Of a stretch of DNA of 64,000 bases, positions 32,649 through 39,877 are shown one piece after another. The notes beneath the pieces were generated by a model. It was not told the DNA's origin. It saw nothing but the letters and a program-made list of their open reading frames with translations, and made no database searches. A program made the translations under genes and the position numbers. Source of the stretch: Actinoallomurus vinaceus. Lineage in GTDB: Bacteria > Actinomycetota > Actinomycetes > Streptosporangiales > Streptosporangiaceae. The stretch is from the NCBI RefSeq assembly GCF_039542055.1, contig NZ_BAABHK010000008.1, positions 124,001 through 188,000 on the forward strand. Direction: 5' to 3'. Position 1 is the first letter of the stretch, and each line of letters opens with the position of its first letter.

Positions 32649-33161
32649 ATGAGACCGATCGGTGAGAGCGACATACGAGGCTCCTTCGTCAACTGTTCCA
32701 AGGGTGAGGCGCGCAAGCTTCACCTGCCTCGGGGTCTGGCCGATCTGCCATGGGACGACCTGGACTTCCTCGGCTGGCGGGACCCGGGAGCGCCGGACCG
32801 CGGCTATCTGATCGCCGAAAGAGACGGCGGACTCATCGGTGTCACGTTCCGCGTCTCGTCCGAGACCCGCAGGAGCCTCGCGAAGACGACCGTCTGCTCC
32901 CTCTGCCTGACGTCACATGCCGGGTCGGGGGTCTCCCTCTTCGTCGCGCGCCGTGCGGGAGCCGCCGGGCGTGAGGGCAACACGGTCGGCACGTACATCT
33001 GCGGCGACCTGGCCTGCCCCCTCTACGTACGAGGCAAGAAGAAGTCGGCGCTGGTCACGCGGTTCACCGAGTCGCTCAGCCTCGAGGAGCAGATCGACCG
33101 CATGCGCACGAACCTGGACGCCTTCCTGGACGAGGTCGTACGCGAGAAGACGCGGGCCTGA
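32649..33161 (+). CDS. FBP-domain protein (FusB-like, EF-G-binding zinc finger)
   Basis: From ATG 32649 the 170-aa protein has the FBP_C treble-clef zinc finger: CSLC at about residues 82-85 and C-x4-C in YICGDLACPLYVRGKK. The same fold in FusB/FusC binds elongation factor G and gives fusidic acid resistance in staphylococci. Actinobacterial copies are common and their role in EF-G rescue or resistance is not shown. The N-terminal IRGSFVNCSKGEARKLHLP and WDDLDFLGWRDPGAP match the family. Confidence 0.88.
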   Translation: MRPIGESDIRGSFVNCSKGEARKLHLPRGLADLPWDDLDFLGWRDPGAPDRGYLIAERDGGLIGVTFRVSSETRRSLAKTTVCSLCLTSHAGSGVSLFVARRAGAAGREGNTVGTYICGDLACPLYVRGKKKSALVTRFTESLSLEEQIDRMRTNLDAFLDEVVREKTRA

Positions 33162-33172
33162 CCTCGTCCGGA

Positions 33173-33619
33173 CTACGCGTCGTCCCCCGGCCATGTCCAG
33201 CGGGGGACCTGACGGATGGGGTGCAGATCGGCGTCGGTCTCGGCCCGTGAATTCTGTACGGCGACCCGCGAGCCGAACTCGATGTGCTCACGTACCGCCG
33301 CGCGGAAGCCCTCGTCGTCGGGCAGGCCGGCCTCGTCGAGCGCCTCCATGTACAGCGTCACGAAACGCCGGCGCTGCTCCTCGGTGATGTCGAGGTGGCG
33401 GTGCACTCGGATGATGTACTCGAAGCCCAGCTCGCTGGTGAAACGGTCGGGCCCGCCGAAGGACTCGGCCGTGAACCAGGCCAGATGCTCGACGTGATGC
33501 GGCCTGCGCTCCGGGAACAGAGACCGTAGCGAAGGGTCGGCGAGGACCTTCGTGTAGAAGATCTCTTCGAGTCGATGGAGGGGCTCGTCTCCGCCGGCGT
33601 GTTCAAAAAGGCTCGGCAT
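33173..33619 (-). CDS. Group II truncated haemoglobin
   Basis: The ATG at 33619 has GGAGG upstream, giving 148 aa; upstream codons are not globin-like. The fold shows FYTKVLADPSLRSLFPER (B-helix/E-start), HHVEHLAWFTAESFGGP and FEYIIRVHRHLDITEEQRRR, where the His in VHRHLDI is the likely proximal haem ligand. Trp and Tyr positions fit group II (GlbO-like), which binds O2 and may detoxify NO or peroxide. Convergent with the FBP gene. Confidence 0.9.
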   Translation of the reverse strand: MPSLFEHAGGDEPLHRLEEIFYTKVLADPSLRSLFPERRPHHVEHLAWFTAESFGGPDRFTSELGFEYIIRVHRHLDITEEQRRRFVTLYMEALDEAGLPDDEGFRAAVREHIEFGSRVAVQNSRAETDADLHPIRQVPRWTWPGDDA

Positions 33620-33929
33620 GCCAAAACCTCCAGGCGGCTGAGGAGAAGCTCTCAGGGCGAGTGGTGGGCGGGCCATCAATGTGGCATATCCGCGTTCGCC
33701 CGGCCATGGCCTGCAAGGCACATCGAATACTGAAACGCCGTTGAGACGGTCGAGCGTGCAACCCGAGACCGGGGTCGCGCGTATGGGAAGGGCGGAAGGC
33801 ATCTGCCGGACGACGTACGGTCCCGGCCGCGTTCGGCGGTGTCTCCCCTCGGCCGTCCGCCGGAACAGGACGGCCGCGTCCGATCCGCGCTCCCCACGCG
33901 GACGTCTTCCCCCCGAAGGAGTGGACACC
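33620..33929. other. Divergent promoter region, no gene
   Basis: 310 bp between the globin and the secreted-protein genes. No conserved protein is seen. It holds the ribosome site GAAGGAG (33915-33921) used by the gene to the right. Confidence 0.4.
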
Positions 33930-34631
33930 TTGCGCTTGACGCGTCTTGCCGCTTCCGCGGCGATCGCCGGTGCGCTGGCCACGCCGCTGGCCCTGACCGG
34001 CACCGCCTCCGCCGCGACCGGAACAGGCTCGGCCTACGGCGTCGCCGCCACCGGTCTGGTCGCCATCCCGCAGACCCCCGCCGTCACCGCCACCGCCGAC
34101 AAGAGCCTGGTGAGCCTGCCGGCCAACCCCCTCATCGACGTCAAGGTCCTCCACGTCACCGCCAAGCCCGCGTACGCCCGCGCCAGTGTGGTCGACCTGG
34201 AGATCGCCAAGGCCGCCCTGACCGCCCACCTCGTCACCGCCACCTGCAAGGGCGGCCGCGGCGTCTCCCGCCTGGCGGACGCGCGCATCGGCGACCACCG
34301 GCTCGCCGTGTACGCCGCGCCGAACAGCGCGCTGAGCGTTCCCGTCCAGGGACTGGGCACCGTCGGGGTCACGCTCAACAAGCAGACCCGCAACCCGGAC
34401 GGCAGCCTCACCGTCACCGCGATCGAGGTCCGTCTCACCGACGCCCAGACCATCAGCGTCTCCTCCGCCACCTGTGATGCCGGGGGCTCCGGCACCCCCA
34501 GCCAGCCGCCCACCCCGCCGCCCGGCCAGCCCACCGGTAAGCCGATCCCGGCGCCGACCAGCCCGACCACACCTCCGGGCCAGGCGCCCAAGCCCACCCC
34601 CGTCCCCGGCGACCTGCCCGTCACCGGCTGA
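33930..34631 (+). CDS. Secreted choice-of-anchor P-like protein ending in LPVTG
   Basis: TTG 33930 with GAAGGAG 8 bp before gives 233 aa. A signal peptide (LAASAAIAGALATPLALTGT, cleavage near ASA/AT) precedes a domain with VKVLHVTAKPAYARASV, two Cys and SLTVTAIEVRLTDAQTISVS, as in choice-of-anchor P proteins. A Pro-rich stalk of about 40 residues ends GDLPVTG and then stop. The sortase motif lacks the hydrophobic helix and basic tail, so sorting as usual is not expected. Confidence 0.8.
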   Translation: MRLTRLAASAAIAGALATPLALTGTASAATGTGSAYGVAATGLVAIPQTPAVTATADKSLVSLPANPLIDVKVLHVTAKPAYARASVVDLEIAKAALTAHLVTATCKGGRGVSRLADARIGDHRLAVYAAPNSALSVPVQGLGTVGVTLNKQTRNPDGSLTVTAIEVRLTDAQTISVSSATCDAGGSGTPSQPPTPPPGQPTGKPIPAPTSPTTPPGQAPKPTPVPGDLPVTG

Positions 34632-34652
34632 GCCCGGCGACGGCCCGGCCTC

Positions 34653-34682
34653 GGGAGGGGATCAGTGCACGGGTCCCCTCCC
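34653..34682 (+). terminator. Terminator hairpin
   Basis: GGGAGGGG pairs with CCCCTCCC (14-nt loop), extended by GC pairs outside, 21 bp after the LPVTG protein stop. Confidence 0.65.
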
Positions 34683-34933
34683 GGCGCCGGGCGGGCGCAT
34701 CGCCGGTGATGCGCCATCGCGGTCCCGTACGGCCCGGAACGCCTGGTACTCGCGACTCTCCGGGCGGCCACGGACGGACCGCGTGTGCCTTCGCGCGTCA
34801 CCGTACGCCGAGGCCGGAAGCGCCGAGCGCGGCATTGGCCCGGCCGGTGAGACCTGCCGGTAGCGGCTATCCGGCCGTAGGTTGGGACGATGATGGCTTC
34901 CGCAGTCGGCGTCCGGTTCGTGGAGCGGCCACG

Positions 34934-35449
34934 GTGAACGCGTGGGGCAGGGCGCTTTTCGGCGATCCGTGCCGGGAGTGCGGCCACGACTGGTCGATGA
35001 CGTACGAGGAGAACGTCGCCTTGGTGGAGGCCGTACCGGGGCGATACGCCGCGCTGCTCGACGGGCGGGACGCGGCGCTCCGCCATCCGGACCTCGCCTG
35101 GACCGCCGGGGCGTACGTCTGTCACGTCACCGACAACCTGCGGATCTGGGCCGAGCGGCTGATGGCCGCGGCGCTCGGCGGCGGTGGGGACATCACCGGC
35201 TATGACGACGGGCTGCTCGCCCGGGCGCGTGTCTACGACCGGGTTCCGGTGGCCGGCGCGCTGTGGTCGCTGCGGCACGCGGCGGCGACATGGGTGGAGG
35301 CGGTGGAGCGGGCGATGGAGGCCGGTGTCGTGCTACGGCATCCCGACCGCGGCGAGCAGCGTACGGCGGATGTGGCGGCCACCAACGCGCACGACGCGTA
35401 CCACCACGAGTGGGACATCCGCCGCACGCTGGAGGCAGCGCTCAGCTGA
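34934..35449 (+). CDS. DinB-superfamily protein
   Basis: From GTG 34934 the 171-aa protein has a four-helix DinB-like layout with possible metal ligands: His in AGAYVCHVTDNLRIW, and HDAYHHEWDIRRTL near the end. The starting FGDPCRECGHDW is a short Cys motif. Actinobacterial DinB proteins include mycothiol-dependent enzymes. The catalytic role is not settled. Convergent with the TetR gene, only 3 bp between stops. Confidence 0.78.
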   Translation: MNAWGRALFGDPCRECGHDWSMTYEENVALVEAVPGRYAALLDGRDAALRHPDLAWTAGAYVCHVTDNLRIWAERLMAAALGGGGDITGYDDGLLARARVYDRVPVAGALWSLRHAAATWVEAVERAMEAGVVLRHPDRGEQRTADVAATNAHDAYHHEWDIRRTLEAALS

Positions 35450-35452
35450 CGA

Positions 35453-36061
35453 TCACTGGCTTCGCAGGCCGCTGAGAGTGCGGCGGATCAGCTGGGACCA
35501 CTCATCGCGAACCCGGGGCCTGTCGGCCTCGGGCGTCTCGGTGAGCGCCATACCGGCCCCGCCCAGCATCCAGAACGCGAACCTGACCGTGGTGTCCACG
35601 CTCTCCGCCGCCCGCCAGTAACCCGCCTCGATGAGACCGCGCACGAAGCGCTCGACCACGCCGTAGGCGTATTCCTGCTCGCACTCCCGCCAGCGGTGCC
35701 AGCCGAGCGCGGTCGGCCCCTCCTGCCAGACCAGCCGCCCGTACGCCGGGTCGCAGCACTTGTCGAGGAAGGCGTCCAGGCCGAGGAGTGCGGACTCCCA
35801 TGGGTCGGTCGCGCCTGCGGCGGCGGAGGCGATCTCCTCCATGGCGAGCTTCTCCTGCGCCTCCAGCACGGCCTCGAAGAGGGCCTGCTTGCCGGCGAAG
35901 TGGTGGTACACCGCGCCGCGGGTGACCTGGCTGGCCGCGGCGACCTGTTCCAGGGACGTCCCGGCGTATCCGTGCTCGGCGAAGAGCGCGGTCGCCTCTT
36001 CGAGGAGCGCTGCCTTCGTGGCTTCGGAGTACAGCTCACGACGGCTCTTGACACCGGACAT
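35453..36061 (-). CDS. TetR family regulator of the P450 operon
   Basis: The 202-aa protein has an HTH at residues 15-62 (ALFAEHGYAGTSLEQVAAAS, QVTRGAVYHHF) and a C-terminal domain with WQEGPTALGWHRWRECEQEY, typical of TetR_C_33-like regulators. It is divergent from the 36121-37762 operon. The perfect palindrome at 36076-36094 lies just before its start, so it likely represses both itself and the P450 genes. Confidence 0.9.
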   Translation of the reverse strand: MSGVKSRRELYSEATKAALLEEATALFAEHGYAGTSLEQVAAASQVTRGAVYHHFAGKQALFEAVLEAQEKLAMEEIASAAAGATDPWESALLGLDAFLDKCCDPAYGRLVWQEGPTALGWHRWRECEQEYAYGVVERFVRGLIEAGYWRAAESVDTTVRFAFWMLGGAGMALTETPEADRPRVRDEWSQLIRRTLSGLRSQ

Positions 36062-36075
36062 ACTCTAAGTCTATC

Positions 36076-36094
36076 CACATACACTGTGTATGTG
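36076..36094. promoter_or_regulatory. Probable TetR operator
   Basis: CACATACAC-T-GTGTATGTG, a perfect 19-bp palindrome, is in the 59-bp gap between the divergent TetR gene and the P450 operon. Confidence 0.75.
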
Positions 36095-36120
36095 ACCGAC
36101 GATGAGTAGGTGAGTGTGCC

Positions 36121-36597
36121 ATGACCGAGTGGGACCGGGCTCGGCGGAGGTATCGGCTGGTGCACGATGTCGCCGCCGCGTTCGAGAAGAAGGGGCCGCG
36201 AGCGCTCACGGAGCGGCAGGCCGAGCTGGTCGCCGAGTACGGGGACCTCGATCACTTCCTGCGCGATGTCCAGCGGCGCTACCTCACTGCGGCCTACACC
36301 GGCCTGGACGCGGCCATCGAGGAGACGTCCGGCGATCCGAGGGTGGCGGTCGCCGACGCGCTCGCCGCGGTCGCCGAGGTGTATCCGGCGTTCTGGCGCC
36401 TGCTGAAGGAGTACGCCGATCACCCCGCGCTCGCCGAGGGACAGGCCCGCTTCCGGCACACCGTGCTCAGCGCGACCGGCGTGGACCCCACCGGCCTGAT
36501 GTCATACCGTCCGCACCAAGAGGTGAAGGGGATCAGTCATGCCCGAAAGTCCGCCTTCTGCGCCGCTCTTCGACCCGTTCGCGCCTGGCTTCACTGA
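36121..36597 (+). CDS. Unknown protein, first gene of the P450 operon
   Basis: The 158-aa helical protein has RRRYRLVHDVAAAFEKKGPR, LTERQAELVAEYGDLDHFLR and VADALAAVAEVYPAFWRLLK. No membrane segment or known domain. Its end overlaps the P450 start by 59 bp, which suggests that translation of the two is linked. It could be a redox or regulatory helper of the P450, but that is a guess. Confidence 0.7.
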   Translation: MTEWDRARRRYRLVHDVAAAFEKKGPRALTERQAELVAEYGDLDHFLRDVQRRYLTAAYTGLDAAIEETSGDPRVAVADALAAVAEVYPAFWRLLKEYADHPALAEGQARFRHTVLSATGVDPTGLMSYRPHQEVKGISHARKSAFCAALRPVRAWLH

Positions 36598-37762
36598 CGA
36601 CCCCTATCCGCAGTACGCCGCGGTGCGGGAGGCCGCGCCGGTGTACGAGCACCCATTCGGGTTCTGGCTGCTCACGCGGTACGAGGACGTCTCATGGCTG
36701 CTGCGGGCGGGCCTGTCGGTCGAGGACGACAACGTGGCCGACGGGCCGCTGCGGCAGCTGCGCGAGGCCATTTACGGGTCGCGGTCGCCGCGGGCGAGCG
36801 CGCTGTCCATGCTGGACCGGGATCCGCCGGACCACACCCGGCTGCGGAGGCTCGTGACCAAGGCGTTCACGCCCCGGGCCGTACGCGCGCTGCGGCCACG
36901 CGTCACCGCCCTGGTCGACGGGATGCTGGACGAGGTGGCGCGGGCGGGACAGGCGGACCTGGTGGAGTCGCTGGCGTTCCCCCTGCCGTTCGCGGTGATC
37001 GCCGAGATGCTCGGCACGCCGCCGTCCGACCACGAACGGCTCCGCGAACTGACCGGACTGGTGGTGCGCTCCCTGGAGCCGGTGATCGACCCGGAGTTCG
37101 CCGGGGCGGTCGCGGACGCCAACGTGGAGCTGACCGAGATGGCCGCCGCGATGATCGCGTGGAAGCGTGCGAACCCCGCCGACGACCTGCTCACCGCTCT
37201 CATCCACGCGGAGGACGAGGGCGCCGTGCTGGACGACGACGAACTGGTCGCCCAGACGCTGTTGCTGTACATCGCCGGCCACGAGACCACCGTGAACCTC
37301 ATCGCGGGCGGGACGCTCGCGCTCCTACGCCACCCCGGCGGGCTCGCCGCGCTGGCCCAGAATCCCGACCTGGTGCCGAACGCCGTCGAGGAACTGCTGC
37401 GCTACGACAGCCCCGTCCAGGCGAGCAGGCGGATCACCCTCGAACCCATCACCGTACGGGACGTCGAGATCCCCGCCGGCGCCTTCGTGATGGCGAGCCT
37501 CGCCGCCGCCAACCGCGACGAGCGGTTCTGGGGACCGGACGCCGACGAGCTGCGCCTCGACCGGCAGAACGCGCATCAGCACGTGTCGTTCGGCGCGGGC
37601 CCGCACCACTGCCTCGGGGCGTCGCTGGCCCGGATGGAGGCGTGCGTCGCCTTCGAGCGCCTGGCGGCCCGCTTCCCCGACCTGGCACTCGACGGCGACG
37701 TCGTGTGGAACGGCCGCATGAACCTCCGCGGCCCGGCACACCTCCCGATCACGGTGGCCTGA
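36539..37762 (+). CDS. Cytochrome P450
   Basis: The 407-aa haem monooxygenase has the I-helix AGHETT motif for O2 activation, ExxR in NAVEELLRYDSPVQ, and the haem loop FGAGPHHCLGASLAR with the Cys ligand. GAGGTGAAGGGG lies before the ATG. It belongs to the bacterial class I type, needing separate ferredoxin and reductase, neither of which is in the window. Substrate unknown; the divergent TetR regulator suggests a xenobiotic or small-molecule inducer. Confidence 0.95.
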   Translation: MPESPPSAPLFDPFAPGFTDDPYPQYAAVREAAPVYEHPFGFWLLTRYEDVSWLLRAGLSVEDDNVADGPLRQLREAIYGSRSPRASALSMLDRDPPDHTRLRRLVTKAFTPRAVRALRPRVTALVDGMLDEVARAGQADLVESLAFPLPFAVIAEMLGTPPSDHERLRELTGLVVRSLEPVIDPEFAGAVADANVELTEMAAAMIAWKRANPADDLLTALIHAEDEGAVLDDDELVAQTLLLYIAGHETTVNLIAGGTLALLRHPGGLAALAQNPDLVPNAVEELLRYDSPVQASRRITLEPITVRDVEIPAGAFVMASLAAANRDERFWGPDADELRLDRQNAHQHVSFGAGPHHCLGASLARMEACVAFERLAARFPDLALDGDVVWNGRMNLRGPAHLPITVA

Positions 37763-37780
37763 GGCCCCGGACCGACGACC

Positions 37781-37808
37781 CGACGGGGCCCTCCGGTGGG
37801 CCCCGTCG
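37781..37808 (+). terminator. Terminator of the P450 operon
   Basis: CGACGGGGCCC and its exact complement (11 bp, 6-nt loop) lie 18 bp after the stop. Confidence 0.8.
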
Positions 37809-38016
37809 AACGACCGGTTGCAACGCTCCGACCACGCCGGTGTCGGGCTGCAAGTTTCACAGTTAGTTTTTACGTGTAGATATCAGCCGGTGCATCCTCA
37901 AAAGGGTGGGGTGTCGTCTCGGGGAGGCTCAAGGGCATCATGGGCGTTTCGGGCCGGCGGGAGGCCGGCTGTCGTCATGACGGGTCCAGGAGAGGAGCGA
38001 CCAGGCTGGTCGCGCG

Positions 38017-39525
38017 ATGAAGCGGCTGGTCCTTCCGCAGACGGTGTTCGACGACCTCGCGGCCGGACGAGGTGGGCCACAGGCGGGGCGGCTCTTCGTC
38101 TCCGCCGCCCGGGGACGGCACCTGGTACTCCTCAAAGCGGTCGCCGACGCGACGCCGAGCGAAACCGCCAAGGACGCCTTCCGCGCCCTGGCGAGAATGC
38201 ATCAGGCCGCACCGGACCGTGTCGACCCCGTCATCCGATATCCGGCCGTGGGCGCCTGGGCCCTGGCGACCCTGCGGGCCCAGAACGCGGGTGGTGCCGC
38301 GCAAGCCCTGCCAGGGGGCGGCGACGCCCAAGCGCTGCACGCGGGCGGAGATGCCCAAGCCCTGCCAGGGGGCGGTGACGCGCAAGCGCTGGGCACGGGC
38401 GGAGACGCCCAAGTCCTGTACGGCGGCGGTGACGCGCAAGCGCTGAACGGCGGCGGAGACGCACAAGCCCTGTACGGGGATGCAGACGCACAAGCCCTGT
38501 ATGCGGGCGGAGGCGCGCATTCGGACCGAATGGCGGCGCTGGCCGCCGCGGCGGCCGTCAGGGCGGGCCTTCCCTACGAGACGACACTGGCCACGGGGCA
38601 CGGCGGCCTGCTGCTCCCCTCACTCGGCCGCGCGCTCGTCGACGGACCGGAGTGCCGCATCGAGGTCGGCCCCGACGGGGCGCGGGTCACGGGGGCGCGG
38701 CGGCGGGTCGAGATCCCGGCCGACCCGGGCCGCAACGTGGCCGGCTGGCAGGGGCTGCGCGTCATCACCGCGGATCATCCGGCGGGTACGCTCCGTCTGC
38801 TCATCGACGACCTAGATCCGTACCGATTCGTCCCGGGGAGCACGCTCGCACCTCGGCTGAGCGCCTGGGAGATCACACACTGGTCGACCGTGATCCAGGA
38901 CGCCTGGACGATCCTGCGCACCCACCACTCCGAGGTCGCGGAAGAGATCCGTGCGCTGCTGTCGGTCGTGGCACCCCTGACGCCGACCGGCTGGCCTGCC
39001 AGCGGAACCTCGCGCACGACACCCGGGTGCGTCGCCCTGGCCCTGCCACGCGACGGGCTGTCACTCGCCGCCACCCTGGTCCACGAAGTCCAGCACGCCA
39101 AGCTCACGGGGCTCTTCCATCTCGTGGACCTGGTCTCGCTCGACTCGGACCGGCGCTACTACGCGCCGTGGCGCCAGGACCCGCGCCCGATCACGGGCCT
39201 GCTCCACGGCACGTACGCGCATCTCGGCGTGGCCGCCTTCTGGCGTCGCCAACGGCACCTGCACGGCGGCGACGCCGCACACGCGGAGTTCGTCCGGTGG
39301 CGGGACGCGGCTGCCGAGACCGCCCAGGTGATCCGCGACAGTGCCGCTCTCACGCCGCTCGGGCACCGGTTCCTGGATGGGATGCTGGCCACGCTGCAGG
39401 ACCTCCAGCACGAGACCGTGCCGGACCGCGCCACCGAGTTGGCCGGTCTCGCCGCCGAGGAACACCGCCGCCGGTTCGAACGGTGGACCGGCCGAACCCC
39501 CATGGACCGCCCGCGACCGGCATAG
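38017..39525 (+). CDS. HExxH-domain protein (aKG-HExxH-type peptide beta-hydroxylase family) with an internal repeat
   Basis: The 502-aa protein starts MKRLVLPQTVFDDLAAGRGG, typical of the mod_HExxH family. The metal motif is TLVHEVQHAKL (about residues 354-364), with a further Asp/Glu-rich C-terminus. In RiPP systems such domains hydroxylate peptide side chains with 2-oxoglutarate and are often fused or linked to the radical-SAM FxsB. Between the N-terminal helices and HSDRMAALAAAAAVRAG lies an insert of eight (D/A)AQALxxGG nonapeptides, absent from the family as I know it. The gene is convergent with an FxsT-like gene and close to an FxsA-like peptide gene. Confidence 0.82.
   Translation: MKRLVLPQTVFDDLAAGRGGPQAGRLFVSAARGRHLVLLKAVADATPSETAKDAFRALARMHQAAPDRVDPVIRYPAVGAWALATLRAQNAGGAAQALPGGGDAQALHAGGDAQALPGGGDAQALGTGGDAQVLYGGGDAQALNGGGDAQALYGDADAQALYAGGGAHSDRMAALAAAAAVRAGLPYETTLATGHGGLLLPSLGRALVDGPECRIEVGPDGARVTGARRRVEIPADPGRNVAGWQGLRVITADHPAGTLRLLIDDLDPYRFVPGSTLAPRLSAWEITHWSTVIQDAWTILRTHHSEVAEEIRALLSVVAPLTPTGWPASGTSRTTPGCVALALPRDGLSLAATLVHEVQHAKLTGLFHLVDLVSLDSDRRYYAPWRQDPRPITGLLHGTYAHLGVAAFWRRQRHLHGGDAAHAEFVRWRDAAAETAQVIRDSAALTPLGHRFLDGMLATLQDLQHETVPDRATELAGLAAEEHRRRFERWTGRTPMDRPRPA
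38296..38511 (+). repeat. In-frame 27-bp tandem repeat (8 copies)
   Basis: Eight head-to-tail copies encode AAQALPGGG, DAQALHAGG, DAQALPGGG, DAQALGTGG, DAQVLYGGG, DAQALNGGG, DAQALYGDA, DAQALYAGG. The bases vary at third positions and in the xx pair, so the copies are not very recent. Confidence 0.92.
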
Positions 39526-39877
39526 CCCCGGCCGGGTCGGCGAAGGCCCGGCCACGGAGGCCGAATCCCCCTGGACCGGCGGGGTGGCTCGGCGTCCGCG
39601 CTGCCCTCTGCCGCGCTACGCGCGCCCGGCCGCGGCAAGGGCATCGCGACGGCCACTTGGTCCGCCCGCGACGTCGCGCGGCGGCGAGCCGCGGCCCGGC
39701 ATAGGCCCGGCAACAGAGGCCGGACTCCGTGGGACCGGCCAGCGACCGGCGGGGACCGGCGCAGGCTCGGCCGGGGACCGGCGTGGGTTCGGCGAAGGCT
39801 GGACCCCTTGGGCGGGCCGGGACTGGGGTAGGCCCGGCGGTGAAGGCCGGGCCGGTCGTCGGTCCCGGGAGCCCGAG
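39526..39877. repeat. GC-rich degenerate repeats between convergent genes
   Basis: No gene is seen. GGCCCGGC...GAGGCCG and ACCGGCGGGG blocks recur: the stretch at 39544-39583 is repeated in degenerate form at 39703-39752, and further short ACCGGCG and GGGCCGG units follow. Confidence 0.5.

Noticed and set aside
38296..38511. Possible CRISPR array
   Set aside because: The repeats are contiguous 27-mers in frame with no spacers, and no cas genes are present.
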